49,499 nt of DNA, taken from the NCBI GenBank assembly GCA_009840385.1, contig VXNX01000013.1, positions 148,723-198,221 on the forward strand. Reading direction: 5' to 3'. The translations under genes were made by a program, and so were the position numbers. Source of the DNA: Candidatus Dadabacteria bacterium. GTDB lineage: Bacteria > Desulfobacterota_D > UBA1144 > Nemesobacterales > Nemesobacteraceae. This document shows, in pieces, positions 33,171 through 41,991 of this stretch (the stretch's first letter is position 1; every line of letters begins with the position of its first letter). The notes beneath the pieces are model-generated. The model saw nothing but the letters and a program-made list of their open reading frames with translations. It searched no databases and was not told the DNA's origin.

Positions 33171-34211
33171 CTATTTTTTCGCGGGTTCCTCTTCCTCCAC
33201 TTCCCCAGAAGAACCCATCCCCGAGGCTTTTATGATCTCGTTTCTTATTTTCTCGCGAATTTCCGGGTTTTCGTGGAGAAACTTCTTGGAATTCTCTCTT
33301 CCCTGCCCTATCCTCTCCCCTTCATAGGAATACCAGGTTCCGCTTTTCTTTATCACGTTGAACTTGGCTCCCAGATCCACAAGCTCCCCGAGTTTTGATA
33401 TGCCCCTTCCGAAAACCACTTCGAATTCCGCTTCCCTAAAAGGCGGAGCGACCTTGTTCTTGACAAGCTTCGCCCTGACCCTGTTGCCCACGATGCGATC
33501 TCCGTCCTTAAGAGACCCAATGCGCCTTATGTCAACTCTCACCGATGAATAGAACCTAAGCGCGTTACCCCCGGTAGTCGTCTCCGGGTTCATGTACGCC
33601 GGAACCCCTATCTTCATGCGGAGCTGGTTAACGAAAATCACTATGGTTTTGGAGCGACTCACGTTAGCCGTTATCTTGCGAAGCGCCTGCGACATCAGTC
33701 TTGCCTGAAGACCCACGTGAGTGTCCCCCATCTCTCCCTCGATCTCAGCGCGAGGGGTAAGAGCCGCGACCGAGTCAAGCACTATGAGGTCAACGGCGTT
33801 GCTTCTTATCAGAGTATCGACAATCTCAAGGGCCTGTTCCCCGAAATCGGGCTGGGAAATGAGAAGATCTTCAACCTTGATGCCCAGCGCCGCCGCGTAG
33901 CTTGTCGAAAGAGAGTGCTCGGCGTCGACAAAAGCGGTTATTCCGCCGGCCTTCTGCGCTTCCGCTATGGCGTGAAGCGCTATTGTGGTCTTACCCGAAG
34001 CCTCGGGACCGAAAACCTCTATGATCCTTCCCCTAGGAAAACCTCCGACGCCAAGAGCTATGTCAAGCCCGAGGGAACCCGAGGTAATCACCGGGATGTC
34101 TGAGAGAGAAGCATCCTCGCCAAGTCTCATTATGGACCCCTTTCCGAACTGCTTCTCTATAGTGTCTATAGCTACGTTTATGCTTTTGTTTTTGTCGTCG
34201 GTATCGCTCAT
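33171..34211 (-). CDS. recA: Recombinase RecA
   Basis: RecA forms filaments on single-stranded DNA, drives homologous pairing and activates the SOS response. The protein has 346 residues. Motifs are Walker A GPEASGKT (68-75), the catalytic-Glu segment FVDAEHSLS, Walker [11 protein letters not shown], the L1 region [19 protein letters not shown], and L2 with [26 protein letters not shown]. The acidic C-terminus ends [11 protein letters not shown]. The A-rich 45-bp gap to cinA contains GGAG 12 bases before the ATG. I see no convincing LexA box there. Gene order pgpA-cinA-recA is one I recall as recurring in several lineages. Confidence 0.98.
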   Translation of the reverse strand: MSDTDDKNKSINVAIDTIEKQFGKGSIMRLGEDASLSDIPVITSGSLGLDIALGVGGFPRGRIIEVFGPEASGKTTIALHAIAEAQKAGGITAFVDAEHSLSTSYAAALGIKVEDLLISQPDFGEQALEIVDTLIRSNAVDLIVLDSVAALTPRAEIEGEMGDTHVGLQARLMSQALRKITANVSRSKTIVIFVNQLRMKIGVPAYMNPETTTGGNALRFYSSVRVDIRRIGSLKDGDRIVGNRVRAKLVKNKVAPPFREAEFEVVFGRGISKLGELVDLGAKFNVIKKSGTWYSYEGERIGQGRENSKKFLHENPEIREKIRNEIIKASGMGSSGEVEEEEPAKK

Positions 34212-34256
34212 TTAAGTTTTAGTCTCCGTTCTGGTTTTTTGCGGTTCTAAAAATTA

Positions 34257-35501
34257 CTATCCTACATAATCGAGACAGAACTTCCTAACCATATCGATCG
34301 CTGTTGCAGCGGCAAAGTTTTTTATCTCATCCCTCGTGCCCGCAAAATTCCGTCTCTCGCAAAAAGTTCCGTATGAAACGTGAGTGAACCCGAACCACAC
34401 CGTACCCACCGGTTTCTCCGCGGTTCCGCCTCCCGGACCCGCGATCCCGGATATGGAAAGCCCTATATCGCTTCCGAAAAGATTCCTTGCCCCGCGGGCC
34501 ATCTCAGAGACCACTTCCCCGCTCACCGCGCCGAACCGCTCAAGGGTTTCGGCGCTTACCCCGAGCAGTTTTTCCTTGGAATCGTTGCTGTAAGTCACTG
34601 CTCCTCCCAGAAAATAAGCCGAACTTCCTGCGATGTCCGTGAAGCGGCTCGAGCAGAGTCCTCCTGTGCAGGACTCTGCGATTGATAGGGTCAGGTCTTT
34701 TTCAAGCAGTAAAGACGCGGTTACCTCTTCAAGGGTCTCATCCCCTAGTGAGAAGAGGAAGTCTTCTAGCCTTTCTTTCGCTTCACCGCAGGCATCGCGC
34801 AGAAGCGAATCGAGCATCTCGCCGTCATTGCCCGAGGCCGTGAGCCGAAGATGAATCTCGGGCAACCGGATCCTGTATCCAACATCCACTCCTTCGGGGG
34901 AGAAGCCTTCCAGTCTTTCCGCCACTTCGGACTCGCCGAGACCGAAGGTCCTGAGCACCCTTACGCACAGCATGGTTCCCTTCTCCGCAACGCCGCTTAT
35001 ATCCGGGAAAACATGTTCTGAGAACATTCGCCTGAATTCCCTTGGGACACCGGGTAGAAAGTAGAATTTCGAGCTGCCGGAAACAAAACTGAAGCCGGCG
35101 GCCGTGCCGACGGGGTTTTCGATGACTGTCGTTTCCTCGGGAAACATGGCCTGTTTTTCATGATGGGTGTTAGGCTTTCTTCCCCTCTTCTCAAGCTTTC
35201 TGGCTATGTCTTCATAGACCGCGGAATTGAAAACGAGGGGAGTTCCCAGGAACTTCGAGGCGGCAAGCGCGCTTAGATCGTCCCCGGTGGGGCCGAGTCC
35301 TCCTGAGACTATGACAAACCTGGCTCTTTTTGACGCTGTCTTAAAAGAAGCAAGAAGATCCTCGAGGTCATCTGCAACCGCGCACTGATACTTAACCTCA
35401 ATGCCCGACGAGGACAGTTGCGCGGCGACCCAACTGAAATTTGTGTCCTGGGTGAGACCGCTCATTATCTCGTTTCCGGTCGTTATTACCTCAACGCTCA
35501 T
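34257..35501 (-). CDS. cinA: CinA family nicotinamide-nucleotide amidohydrolase
   Basis: This is a two-domain protein of 414 residues. The N-terminal molybdopterin-binding-like domain (COG1058 type, about 1-170) starts VEVITTGNEIMSGLTQDTN and has SGGLGPTGDDLSALAAS, associated with ADP-ribose pyrophosphatase activity. The C-terminal CinA/PncC domain (about 255-410) has LSIAESCTGGLCSSRFTDIAGSS (within the ORF) and GISGIAGPGGGTAEKPVGTV-like segments, associated with deamidation of nicotinamide mononucleotide in NAD recycling. It lies 12 bp after pgpA and 45 bp before recA. Confidence 0.93.
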   Translation of the reverse strand: MSVEVITTGNEIMSGLTQDTNFSWVAAQLSSSGIEVKYQCAVADDLEDLLASFKTASKRARFVIVSGGLGPTGDDLSALAASKFLGTPLVFNSAVYEDIARKLEKRGRKPNTHHEKQAMFPEETTVIENPVGTAAGFSFVSGSSKFYFLPGVPREFRRMFSEHVFPDISGVAEKGTMLCVRVLRTFGLGESEVAERLEGFSPEGVDVGYRIRLPEIHLRLTASGNDGEMLDSLLRDACGEAKERLEDFLFSLGDETLEEVTASLLLEKDLTLSIAESCTGGLCSSRFTDIAGSSAYFLGGAVTYSNDSKEKLLGVSAETLERFGAVSGEVVSEMARGARNLFGSDIGLSISGIAGPGGGTAEKPVGTVWFGFTHVSYGTFCERRNFAGTRDEIKNFAAATAIDMVRKFCLDYVG

Positions 35502-35513
35502 TGCCGGGTAATT

Positions 35514-35969
35514 CTAACCGGAAAGGAAAACAAACGCCTGAAGACACAGATTTCCGTACACTCCGGCCAAAACATCATCCATCACGATACCGTAGCCCCC
35601 CGGGAGTCCTTCGACTTTCCTTATCGGGAAGGGCTTTGCGATATCGAAAAACCTGAAAAGGAAAAAGCCGAGCGCTAGGTTAACAGGATTCAGTGGGACA
35701 AAAAGCATACAGACCAAAAATCCGCATACTTCGTCAATCACAACCTCAGGCGGGTCTTCCCTTTTAAAAATCGACACGCAATGGCCAGCGGCTATAAAAG
35801 AGAGGATAATCAACCCTAAAGTGAATGCTGAATAAAAAACCGCACCGCCCGCGAGGCTGAGCAGGTACACAACTCCGACCGCCGCGAGAGTCCCTGCGGT
35901 TCCAGGGGCTCCAGGCACATATCCCACCCCGAAAAAGGTCGAAAAAACAACGCATATCCTGTTTAACAA
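35514..35969 (-). CDS. pgpA: Phosphatidylglycerophosphatase A
   Basis: PgpA removes the phosphate from phosphatidylglycerophosphate to give phosphatidylglycerol at the inner membrane. The protein has 151 residues, four hydrophobic segments, and the family motifs GVGYVPGAPGTAGTLAAV near the N-terminus and PPEVVIDEVCGFLV in the middle, with FRFFDIAKPFPIRKVEGLPGGYGIVMDDVLAG at the end holding the conserved acidic residues. The start is TTG at 35969, supported by GGAGGG six to seven bases upstream. It diverges from parA. Confidence 0.93.
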   Translation of the reverse strand: MLNRICVVFSTFFGVGYVPGAPGTAGTLAAVGVVYLLSLAGGAVFYSAFTLGLIILSFIAAGHCVSIFKREDPPEVVIDEVCGFLVCMLFVPLNPVNLALGFFLFRFFDIAKPFPIRKVEGLPGGYGIVMDDVLAGVYGNLCLQAFVFLSG

Positions 35970-36022
35970 GACTAACCCTCCGGGAACTGTCCGCGCAGGC
36001 GTAGTTCCGGTACAAGACTTAT

Positions 36023-36051
36023 TTGACTGATAACATCCGCAAGTTTATCAT
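36023..36051 (+). promoter_or_regulatory. Predicted sigma-70 promoter of parA-parB
   Basis: TTGACT (36023-36028) and TATCAT (36046-36051) lie 17 bp apart in the 96-bp gap between divergent pgpA and parA. Transcription would start near 36058, only about eight bases before the parA ATG. No Shine-Dalgarno precedes that ATG, so translation may be nearly leaderless. Confidence 0.6.
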
Positions 36052-36065
36052 TCTTTAATCACCAA

Positions 36066-36851
36066 ATGTCAAAAGTAATATGCGTGGTAAATCAGAAAGG
36101 GGGAGTCGGCAAAACCACAACCGCGGTTAACCTTTCGGCTTCTCTGGCGGCGGCAAACCGCCGCACACTTCTAATAGATCTTGACTCGCAGGGAAACGCA
36201 ACTGGGGGGCTCGGCGTCGACAAAGAATCGATCAATTCGAAAAACATCTGCAGCGTCATACTGGGAGAAATTGCGCTTGGGGCCACCGCAATTGACGTCC
36301 ATCCGGATCTTCTGAACGGCTACCTGCACTTGTGTCCCGCGAACCACGAACTCACCGGGGCCGAGGTGCATCTCATAGAGACGGAAAACAGGGAGTACCG
36401 CCTGAAAGAGGCTATTGACGAGATAAGGGAGAAATATGACTACATATTCATAGACGCCCCGCCGTCACTCAGCCTGCTCACCATAAACGCGCTTGCCGCG
36501 GCCGACCGGGTGCTAATACCGGTTCAGTGCGAATACTACGCGCTTGAAGGAATAGGCCAGCTGCAGACCACCGTATCCCTGGTAAAGCAAAGGCTAAATC
36601 CCTCTCTTGAGGTGGAAGGCTATCTTCTGACTATGTTCGACTCCCGAAACAACATATGTCACTCGGTGGCCGAAGAGGTAAGAAACCATTTCGGCGAGAA
36701 AACCTTTGACACCGTGATAAGCAGAAACGTGAAGCTGGCCGAAGCGCCAAGCTACGGAAAACCGCTTCTGCTTTACGAAATAAAGTCGAGCGGAGCACAA
36801 AACTATATGAAACTCGCAAATGAGATAATAAGCAGAGCGGAGGTTAACTGA
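36066..36851 (+). CDS. parA: Chromosome partitioning ATPase ParA/Soj
   Basis: This 261-residue deviant-Walker ATPase moves the ParB-bound origin region. It starts MSKVICVVNQKGGVGKTTTAVNL, with the deviant Walker A KGGVGKTT (11-18) including the signature Lys. LLIDLDSQGNATGGLGV (Walker A' region) and FIDAPPSLSLLTINALAAAD (Walker B) follow. It sits one base upstream of parB and has its own predicted promoter. Confidence 0.96.
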   Translation: MSKVICVVNQKGGVGKTTTAVNLSASLAAANRRTLLIDLDSQGNATGGLGVDKESINSKNICSVILGEIALGATAIDVHPDLLNGYLHLCPANHELTGAEVHLIETENREYRLKEAIDEIREKYDYIFIDAPPSLSLLTINALAAADRVLIPVQCEYYALEGIGQLQTTVSLVKQRLNPSLEVEGYLLTMFDSRNNICHSVAEEVRNHFGEKTFDTVISRNVKLAEAPSYGKPLLLYEIKSSGAQNYMKLANEIISRAEVN

Positions 36852-36852
36852 A

Positions 36853-37710
36853 GTGAAAAGACGGAGTCTGGGAAGAGGACTTGATTCGCTTATACCCAAG
36901 AATCTGGAAACGGAATCGAGAGAGTATCAGATGGTGAGCACGGACCTGCTGAAGCCAAACCCCTCGCAGCCGAGAAAACAGTTCGAACAAAGCACTCTTG
37001 AGGAACTCGCGGAGTCAATAAAGGAAAACGGAGTTATACAGCCGCTTATCGTCAGGAAGGAAAATGGTGGCTTCGAAATAGTTGCTGGAGAGCGCAGGTG
37101 GAGAGCGGCAAAAATAGCAAAGCTTGAGAAACTGCCCGTGATAATAAGGACCGCGACTGATCAGGACGTAGCGGAACTCACGTTAATAGAAAACATACAA
37201 AGAGAGGACTTAAATCCAATTGAAGAGGCAGAGGCTTATGAGAAACTCGCGGAGCGCTTTGGGCTTACCCACGAGGAGATAGCGAAGAAAACGGGAAAAA
37301 ACCGCTCTGTCATCACAAACCAGATGAGACTCCTCAAGCTTTCCGAAAATACTAAAAAAGCCCTTGTCTCGGGCGCAATAACCGTGGGACACGCAAGGGC
37401 TCTTCTGGCTGCTTCTTCACCCGGGCAGATGGATTCCCTTCTCGGCGAGGTGCTGAAAAAGGACCTTACGGTAAGGAGGACCGAAGCGCTTGTAAAAAAG
37501 AAAAACGCAAGCGCTCAACCGCCCCCGGAGTTCACTTCAGGAGTAGTGGAAGAAGATATTTTCACCAAGGAACTTACCGAAGAGCTTTCCGGGAAGTTCT
37601 CAACCAAAGTGAGGATAAGCCGCAACAAGACAAAGGGGAAAATAGAAATAGAGTACTATTCTCCCGAGGAGCTTGAGAGAATTGTTGGCATACTCCTCTC
37701 GCGCGGGTAA
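36853..37710 (+). CDS. parB: Chromosome partitioning protein ParB/Spo0J
   Basis: This 285-residue CTPase binds parS sites and loads condensin. The start is GTG at 36853, supported by GGAGG nine bases upstream, one base after the parA stop. It begins MKRRSLGRGLDSLIP. The CTP-binding/spreading part (about 25-120) has KPNPSQPRKQFEQSTLEELA and VAGERRWRAAKIAKL. The helix-turn-helix segment FGLTHEEIAKKTGKNRSVIT (about 135-155) recognises DNA. A C-terminal dimerisation part follows. No perfect parS palindrome is seen in the window. Confidence 0.96.
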   Translation: MKRRSLGRGLDSLIPKNLETESREYQMVSTDLLKPNPSQPRKQFEQSTLEELAESIKENGVIQPLIVRKENGGFEIVAGERRWRAAKIAKLEKLPVIIRTATDQDVAELTLIENIQREDLNPIEEAEAYEKLAERFGLTHEEIAKKTGKNRSVITNQMRLLKLSENTKKALVSGAITVGHARALLAASSPGQMDSLLGEVLKKDLTVRRTEALVKKKNASAQPPPEFTSGVVEEDIFTKELTEELSGKFSTKVRISRNKTKGKIEIEYYSPEELERIVGILLSRG

Positions 37711-37748
37711 TATCCCGCGGAAGTCGCTCCGGAGCAAGAAAACGAGAG

Positions 37749-38003
37749 ATGAAGCAGTTTTCGGTAAAAATAGAGGTCAAGCTTAAGCCCGTGGTGCTCG
37801 ACCCCCAGGGCAAAGCGGTGCTAAACGCGCTCAGCGGTCTTGGATTCAGCGGGGTTTCCGACGCAAGGGTAGGAAAGATCGTGGAACTCACCATGGAAGG
37901 GGCGTCCGCCGATGAAGTAGGCCGCAAAGCGGATGAAATGTGCCGGAAGCTCCTCTCCAATCCTGTAATTGAAGATTCTTCTGTAGAGATAACGGAAAAG
38001 TAA
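37749..38003 (+). CDS. purS: Phosphoribosylformylglycinamidine synthase subunit PurS
   Basis: PurS is the small structural subunit of the three-part FGAM synthase (PurL-PurQ-PurS) in purine synthesis. The protein has 84 residues, the normal size, with KIEVKLKPVVLDPQGKAVL near the N-terminus and FSGVSDARVGKIVEL after it, both family hallmarks. It ends one base before purQ, with which it forms an operon. The large subunit purL is not in the window. Confidence 0.95.
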   Translation: MKQFSVKIEVKLKPVVLDPQGKAVLNALSGLGFSGVSDARVGKIVELTMEGASADEVGRKADEMCRKLLSNPVIEDSSVEITEK

Positions 38004-38004
38004 G

Positions 38005-38718
38005 ATGCCAAATTTCGGAGTTCTCCTCTTCCCGGGTTCCAACTGCGACCACGACTGCTATCACGCCATAAGAAAAATTCTGGGACAGCCCTGTGATATG
38101 GTATGGCACGAGGAAACTTCCCTCGAAGGAATCGACTGCGTCGTGATACCGGGAGGATTCTCCTACGGGGACTACCTTCGCGCGGGCGCAATATCACAGT
38201 TCTCTCCGGTGGTAAGCCCGCTCAGGGAACTCGCCGCACTCGGAGTTCCGGTAATAGGAATATGCAACGGGTTTCAGATCCTGGTCGAATCGGGGCTTCT
38301 CCCCGGAGCTTTCATACACAACTCCTCTCTTAAATTCGTCTGCAGATGGACAAACGTCAGGATTGAAGACACCGACACCCCTTTTACCTGCCTTCTGAGC
38401 GAGGGAGAAGTTCTGGAGCTTCCGGTAGCGAACGCCCAAGGCAACTTCGTTCTGCCCCCGGGTGGGAACGACACCCTGGAGCGGAGAGTAGTTTTGCGGT
38501 ACTGCGGGAAAGGGGGAGAGCTGACCGCTGAGGCAAACCCAAGCGGCGCCGAGGACAACATAGCCGGAATCGCCAACAGCCAGGGCAACGTACTCGGGAT
38601 GATGCCTCACCCGGAGCGCAGTTTCGAGAGCCTGCTGGGCTCAGAAGACGGCAAGAAGATGTTCGAATCCGTAATATCGTGGATAAAGTCCCGAAATAAA
38701 GACGGGGCGGCGGTTTGA
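38005..38718 (+). CDS. purQ: Phosphoribosylformylglycinamidine synthase subunit PurQ
   Basis: PurQ is the class I glutamine amidotransferase subunit that supplies ammonia to PurL. The protein has 237 residues. The nucleophile is in VIGICNGFQILVESG (C87), and the His/Glu partner is GMMPHPERSFESLLG near the C-terminus. PGGFSYGDYLRAGAI (49-63) and the N-terminal GVLLFPGSNCDHDC are typical. It follows purS after one base. The pair uses the three-subunit form rather than the fused large PurL. Confidence 0.96.
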   Translation: MPNFGVLLFPGSNCDHDCYHAIRKILGQPCDMVWHEETSLEGIDCVVIPGGFSYGDYLRAGAISQFSPVVSPLRELAALGVPVIGICNGFQILVESGLLPGAFIHNSSLKFVCRWTNVRIEDTDTPFTCLLSEGEVLELPVANAQGNFVLPPGGNDTLERRVVLRYCGKGGELTAEANPSGAEDNIAGIANSQGNVLGMMPHPERSFESLLGSEDGKKMFESVISWIKSRNKDGAAV

Positions 38719-38774
38719 GTAAAACGCGGACTGTGTTAGTCTTAACGGGAGAATGAGCGCACGAGGTTTTTAAC

Positions 38775-39014
38775 ATGGACGATACGCAGAGCAACGAAAG
38801 AATAGATATAACGGACTACATCTGTCCGATGACGTTTGTTAAGACCAAGCTTAAGCTTGAAAAGATGGATCCGGGTGAGATCCTTGAAGTCAAGCTCTGC
38901 GAGGGAGAACCTCTTTCCAACCTCCCAAGAAGCGTGGAACAGGACGGCCACAAGGTTCTGGCCATAGAGAAGGAAGAAGGCCGCTACCACAAGGTAATCA
39001 TCGAGCGCTGCTAA
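38775..39014 (+). CDS. TusA-family sulfur carrier/sulfurtransferase
   Basis: This 79-residue protein has the TusA fold signature. The active-site Cys is in YICPMTFVKTKLKLEKM (C17-P18), where classical TusA has CPxP, and GEPLSNLPRSVEQDGHKV follows, also family-typical. TusA proteins carry sulfur as a persulfide on the N-terminal Cys. The C-terminus is RYHKVIIERC, so there is no C-terminal Gly-Gly and it is not a ThiS/MoaD/CysO-type carrier. The stop overlaps the start of the cysteine synthase gene by one base (TAATG), and a JAMM peptidase gene follows. The context suggests a role in sulfur transfer to cysteine; this is inference. Confidence 0.9.
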   Translation: MDDTQSNERIDITDYICPMTFVKTKLKLEKMDPGEILEVKLCEGEPLSNLPRSVEQDGHKVLAIEKEEGRYHKVIIERC

Positions 39015-39955
39015 TGCATAGACCCGAAGCCGGAGCCTCCGCTGCCAGAGGTTCAAGAGTCGAATCGGTGGTTGACCTTATAGGCAACACCCCCCTTCTG
39101 GAACTTTCCGAAACAGCAAAAGAATGCCCCCCGGGGATCAGCATTTACGCAAAGGCCGAGTGGTTTAATCCCGGAGGTTCGGTAAAAGACCGCCCAGCCC
39201 GCAAAATGATCTTGGAAGCCATACGCTCAGGCGAACTCACAAAAGACAAGGTCATCATGGACTCCTCCTCCGGGAACACCGCAATCGCATACGCGATGCT
39301 GGGAGCAGCGCTTGGGTACGAGGTTGAAATCGTAACGCCGGAGAACGTAAACACCGAGAGAAAAAAAGCGATCGAAGCATACGGAGCAAAAATAATCTTC
39401 TCAAACCCTCTTGAGGGTTCCGACGGGGCTATAAGAATGGCGCACAAGTTAAAAGTGGATAATCCTGACAGGTATTTCATGCCGGACCAGTACAACAACA
39501 TCAACAACGCCCTCGCCCACTACGAAACTACCGCTCCGGAGATCTGGGAGCAGACAAAGGGTGCCGTGACCCATTTCCTAGCTGGACTCGGCACATCGGG
39601 AACCTTTATGGGAACCGCAAAAAAACTTAAGGAGTACAACCCGGAAATAAGAACAGTCGCTATCCAGCCCGAAGAAAGTCTTCACGGACTTGAGGGTATG
39701 AAACATATGCCCACTTCAATAGTTCCCGGCATATATGACGAGGAGGCAGCCGACGAAGTTGTCTTCGTCTCGACCGAGAAAGCTTATGAGATGATGGAGC
39801 GGCTTATGGATACAGAAGGGATGTTTGTCGGTCACTCGGGCGGAGCAGCGGTTTGCGTGACGCTTGAGTACGCGAAAAGGCTGAAAGAGGGAGTGCTGGT
39901 AACGATTCTTCCCGACTCGGGCAGAAGATACCTGAGTGAGAGACTCTGGTGGTAA
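39014..39955 (+). CDS. cysM: Cysteine synthase family protein (CysM/CysK-like)
   Basis: This 313-residue PLP enzyme of fold type II would make cysteine from an activated serine and a sulfur donor. The PLP lysine is in FNPGGSVKDRPA (K58). The asparagine loop MDSSSGNTAIAYA, the phosphate-binding GLGTSGTFMGTAKKL and the C-terminal LPDSGRRYLSERLWW are complete. The CysK substrate loop has the variant GLEGMKHM...SIVPGIYD, as in CysM/CBS-like members, so the acceptor (O-acetylserine or O-phosphoserine) is open. It overlaps the TusA-like gene by one base and the JAMM peptidase gene by seven, so the three are one operon. Confidence 0.93.
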   Translation: MHRPEAGASAARGSRVESVVDLIGNTPLLELSETAKECPPGISIYAKAEWFNPGGSVKDRPARKMILEAIRSGELTKDKVIMDSSSGNTAIAYAMLGAALGYEVEIVTPENVNTERKKAIEAYGAKIIFSNPLEGSDGAIRMAHKLKVDNPDRYFMPDQYNNINNALAHYETTAPEIWEQTKGAVTHFLAGLGTSGTFMGTAKKLKEYNPEIRTVAIQPEESLHGLEGMKHMPTSIVPGIYDEEAADEVVFVSTEKAYEMMERLMDTEGMFVGHSGGAAVCVTLEYAKRLKEGVLVTILPDSGRRYLSERLWW

Positions 39956-40416
39956 AGATACTTAAATCGGCTTATCTGGGCATGACACGAGACGCTGAAT
40001 CCGGTTACCCTTACGAGGTGTGCGGCGTGATGATCGGGAAGGGAGACACCGTGACCCACTTTCGCAAGTGCGCCAATCTGGTCGCCGACGACGAATCAGA
40101 AACAGCGTTTAAGGAAACAGGCAGTATTGACAGCAGACGGTTAAAAGACCGTTTCGAGCTTGACCCGCGCTCTTACATAGAGACTGATTCGTGGGCAAGG
40201 GAAAACGGCCTCGAGATCCTCGGCATATATCACTCGCATCCGGACCACCCTTCAGTCCCTTCAGAAACGGACAGACAGGTGGCATCACCCGGATGGGCGT
40301 ATATAATCTTCTCGGTAAACCGCGGAAAGCTTGCCGACGCAAGAATATGGTACATCGACGAGCAGAACTTCCAGTTCGAGGAAAAAAAGTTCGAAGTGGT
40401 TGAAAACTCCGATTGA
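39949..40416 (+). CDS. JAMM/MPN+ metallopeptidase (Mec-like)
   Basis: This 155-residue protein has a complete JAB1/MPN metalloprotease motif: the catalytic Glu in GYPYEVCGVMIG (E23) and the zinc ligands in GIYHSHPDHPSVPSETD (H95, H97, D108, with S105). Bacterial members next to cysM genes (Mec+ in mycobacteria) release cysteine that has been attached to a carrier protein. The start is GTG at 39949, inside the end of cysM. Gene order carrier-synthase-peptidase suggests that it acts on the product of its neighbours. Whether a TusA-type carrier can be its substrate is unclear. Confidence 0.9.
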   Translation: MVKILKSAYLGMTRDAESGYPYEVCGVMIGKGDTVTHFRKCANLVADDESETAFKETGSIDSRRLKDRFELDPRSYIETDSWARENGLEILGIYHSHPDHPSVPSETDRQVASPGWAYIIFSVNRGKLADARIWYIDEQNFQFEEKKFEVVENSD

Positions 40417-40474
40417 AGCAATAAAAAACGACTAAGGTCCGGAAAAAATTGTACATGCCGGAAGAGACGCAGCC

Positions 40475-41932
40475 ATGAATATACAAACCCTATTTGAAAG
40501 CACGCTGGTCATCCTTCCCGAGTGCATACTTATACTCTCCGGGCTTCTCATACTTATCTGCGCCCCGATTTTGAAAAAGAGATGGAAAGAATCGCTTTTT
40601 CTTCTCGCGGTTTTGGGTACCGTAGCCTCGTTCATTCTTAACTTCTCAAGATTCTCTGGTACGGGTTCCGCGTTTTCCGGCGCGATTGTAATAGATTCCT
40701 TTTCCGCCTATTTTAACTCCATTTTTCTGCTGGCAGCCCTTGCGACAATTCTCTTTTCAAAAGATCACTTAAAGAGCCGAACGCAATGGCTTGAGGAGTT
40801 CTACGCCCTCGTCCTGTTCTGCACGAGCGGGATGATGGTTCTCGCCTCATCGGTTGAACTCATGACGCTTTTCGTGGGATTCGAAATCATGTCAATAGCC
40901 ATCTACATACTTTCGGGGTTCAAAAGCAGGTCTCTTGACTCAACGGAATCGGGCGTAAAGTATCTTATCCTGGGAGGATTTTCTTCTGCCGTACTGCTTT
41001 TCGGGATCGCCCTTCTCTACGGGGCTACAGGCTCCACTTTTCTGGACGAAATTCTGAGGGGTTCCGCAAACCTGCCGATGTATATCTGCGGAGCCGTTTT
41101 CGTGGCAGCAGGAGTTATTTTCAAGATAGGAGCAGTACCGCTTCATCAGTGGGTACCCGATATCTACGACGGCGCTCCCCTCACCGTTACGGGGTACATG
41201 TCCGTGGCGGTAAAAGCGGCGGCTTTCGTGCTGCTGCTGAGAATATTCCTTGACTTCGGTCCGGCGTTTGAGAACTACTTGACAGCCGCGATACAGATCG
41301 CAGCGGTGCTGACAATGGTAGTGGGGAACATAGCAGCCATATACCAGAAGAGCATAAAAAGGATGCTAGCCTACTCAAGCGTGGCACACGCCGGATACGC
41401 CCTTGTTGGAGTGGCAGCCGTTCTCTCGGACGCTTCGGTCGGAAGCGGAAGCGTTCTTTATTATCTGTTTGCCTATACTTTCATGAACCTCGGGGCTTTC
41501 GGAATTCTCGCCTACGCAAGCAGGGAGGAGAACGACTGCGACACCTTCGAGAGAATATCGGGACTATGGAGCAGAAAACCGGCTACATCGCTCGCGCTTG
41601 GAGTATTCATGTTCTCGCTTGCGGGAATTCCGCCGACTATAGGATTTTTCGGAAAATACAGGGTGTTTTTAGCTGCGGTTGACGCTAATCTGACGCCACT
41701 TGCAGTTATAGGAATAATAACAAGCGTAATCTCCGCATACTACTACCTTAAGGTGCTTGTCTACGCGTTTATGAGGGAGGACAGTTACGGAGCAAGCGCA
41801 AACAAGCCGCTTTCTGGAGCCACAATCGCCGTGCTTACCGCAGCCACGGTTTTTTTCGGTATATTTCCTTTGTTGTCATGGGATCTGGCGGCCCAGGCCT
41901 CAAACACGCTTCTCGCGGTAATCGCCTTCTAG
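40475..41932 (+). CDS. nuoN: NADH-quinone oxidoreductase subunit N
   Basis: This 485-residue membrane subunit of complex I is one of the three antiporter-like proton channels. Fourteen or so hydrophobic helices are visible. Family motifs are VELMTLFVGFEIMSIAIYIL with the conserved Glu, the lysine-bearing FKIGAVPLHQWVPDIYDGAP, KRMLAYSSVAHAGYALVG and FSLAGIPPTIGFFGKY. GGAAGAG precedes the ATG. No other nuo gene is adjacent. nuoF lies on the other strand about 19 kb away, so the complex I genes are scattered. Confidence 0.95.
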   Translation: MNIQTLFESTLVILPECILILSGLLILICAPILKKRWKESLFLLAVLGTVASFILNFSRFSGTGSAFSGAIVIDSFSAYFNSIFLLAALATILFSKDHLKSRTQWLEEFYALVLFCTSGMMVLASSVELMTLFVGFEIMSIAIYILSGFKSRSLDSTESGVKYLILGGFSSAVLLFGIALLYGATGSTFLDEILRGSANLPMYICGAVFVAAGVIFKIGAVPLHQWVPDIYDGAPLTVTGYMSVAVKAAAFVLLLRIFLDFGPAFENYLTAAIQIAAVLTMVVGNIAAIYQKSIKRMLAYSSVAHAGYALVGVAAVLSDASVGSGSVLYYLFAYTFMNLGAFGILAYASREENDCDTFERISGLWSRKPATSLALGVFMFSLAGIPPTIGFFGKYRVFLAAVDANLTPLAVIGIITSVISAYYYLKVLVYAFMREDSYGASANKPLSGATIAVLTAATVFFGIFPLLSWDLAAQASNTLLAVIAF

Positions 41933-41946
41933 GTGGCGGGAATCTT

Positions 41947-41978
41947 CCCTTTCGCCCGGGTGCGGAGGGTTTTTATTT
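41947..41978 (+). terminator. Predicted intrinsic terminator after nuoN
   Basis: CCCTTTCGC and GCGGAGGG (about 41947-41969) can form a GC-rich stem of eight pairs with one bulge around a six-base loop. It is followed directly by TTTTTATTT. It lies between the nuoN stop and the ftsK start, so ftsK probably has its own promoter or is reached by read-through. Confidence 0.55.
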
Positions 41979-41991
41979 CAGAATTTAAGAA

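Noticed and set aside
36000-37750. parS site near parA-parB
   Set aside because: I looked for TGTTTCACGTGAAACA-like palindromes and found none.
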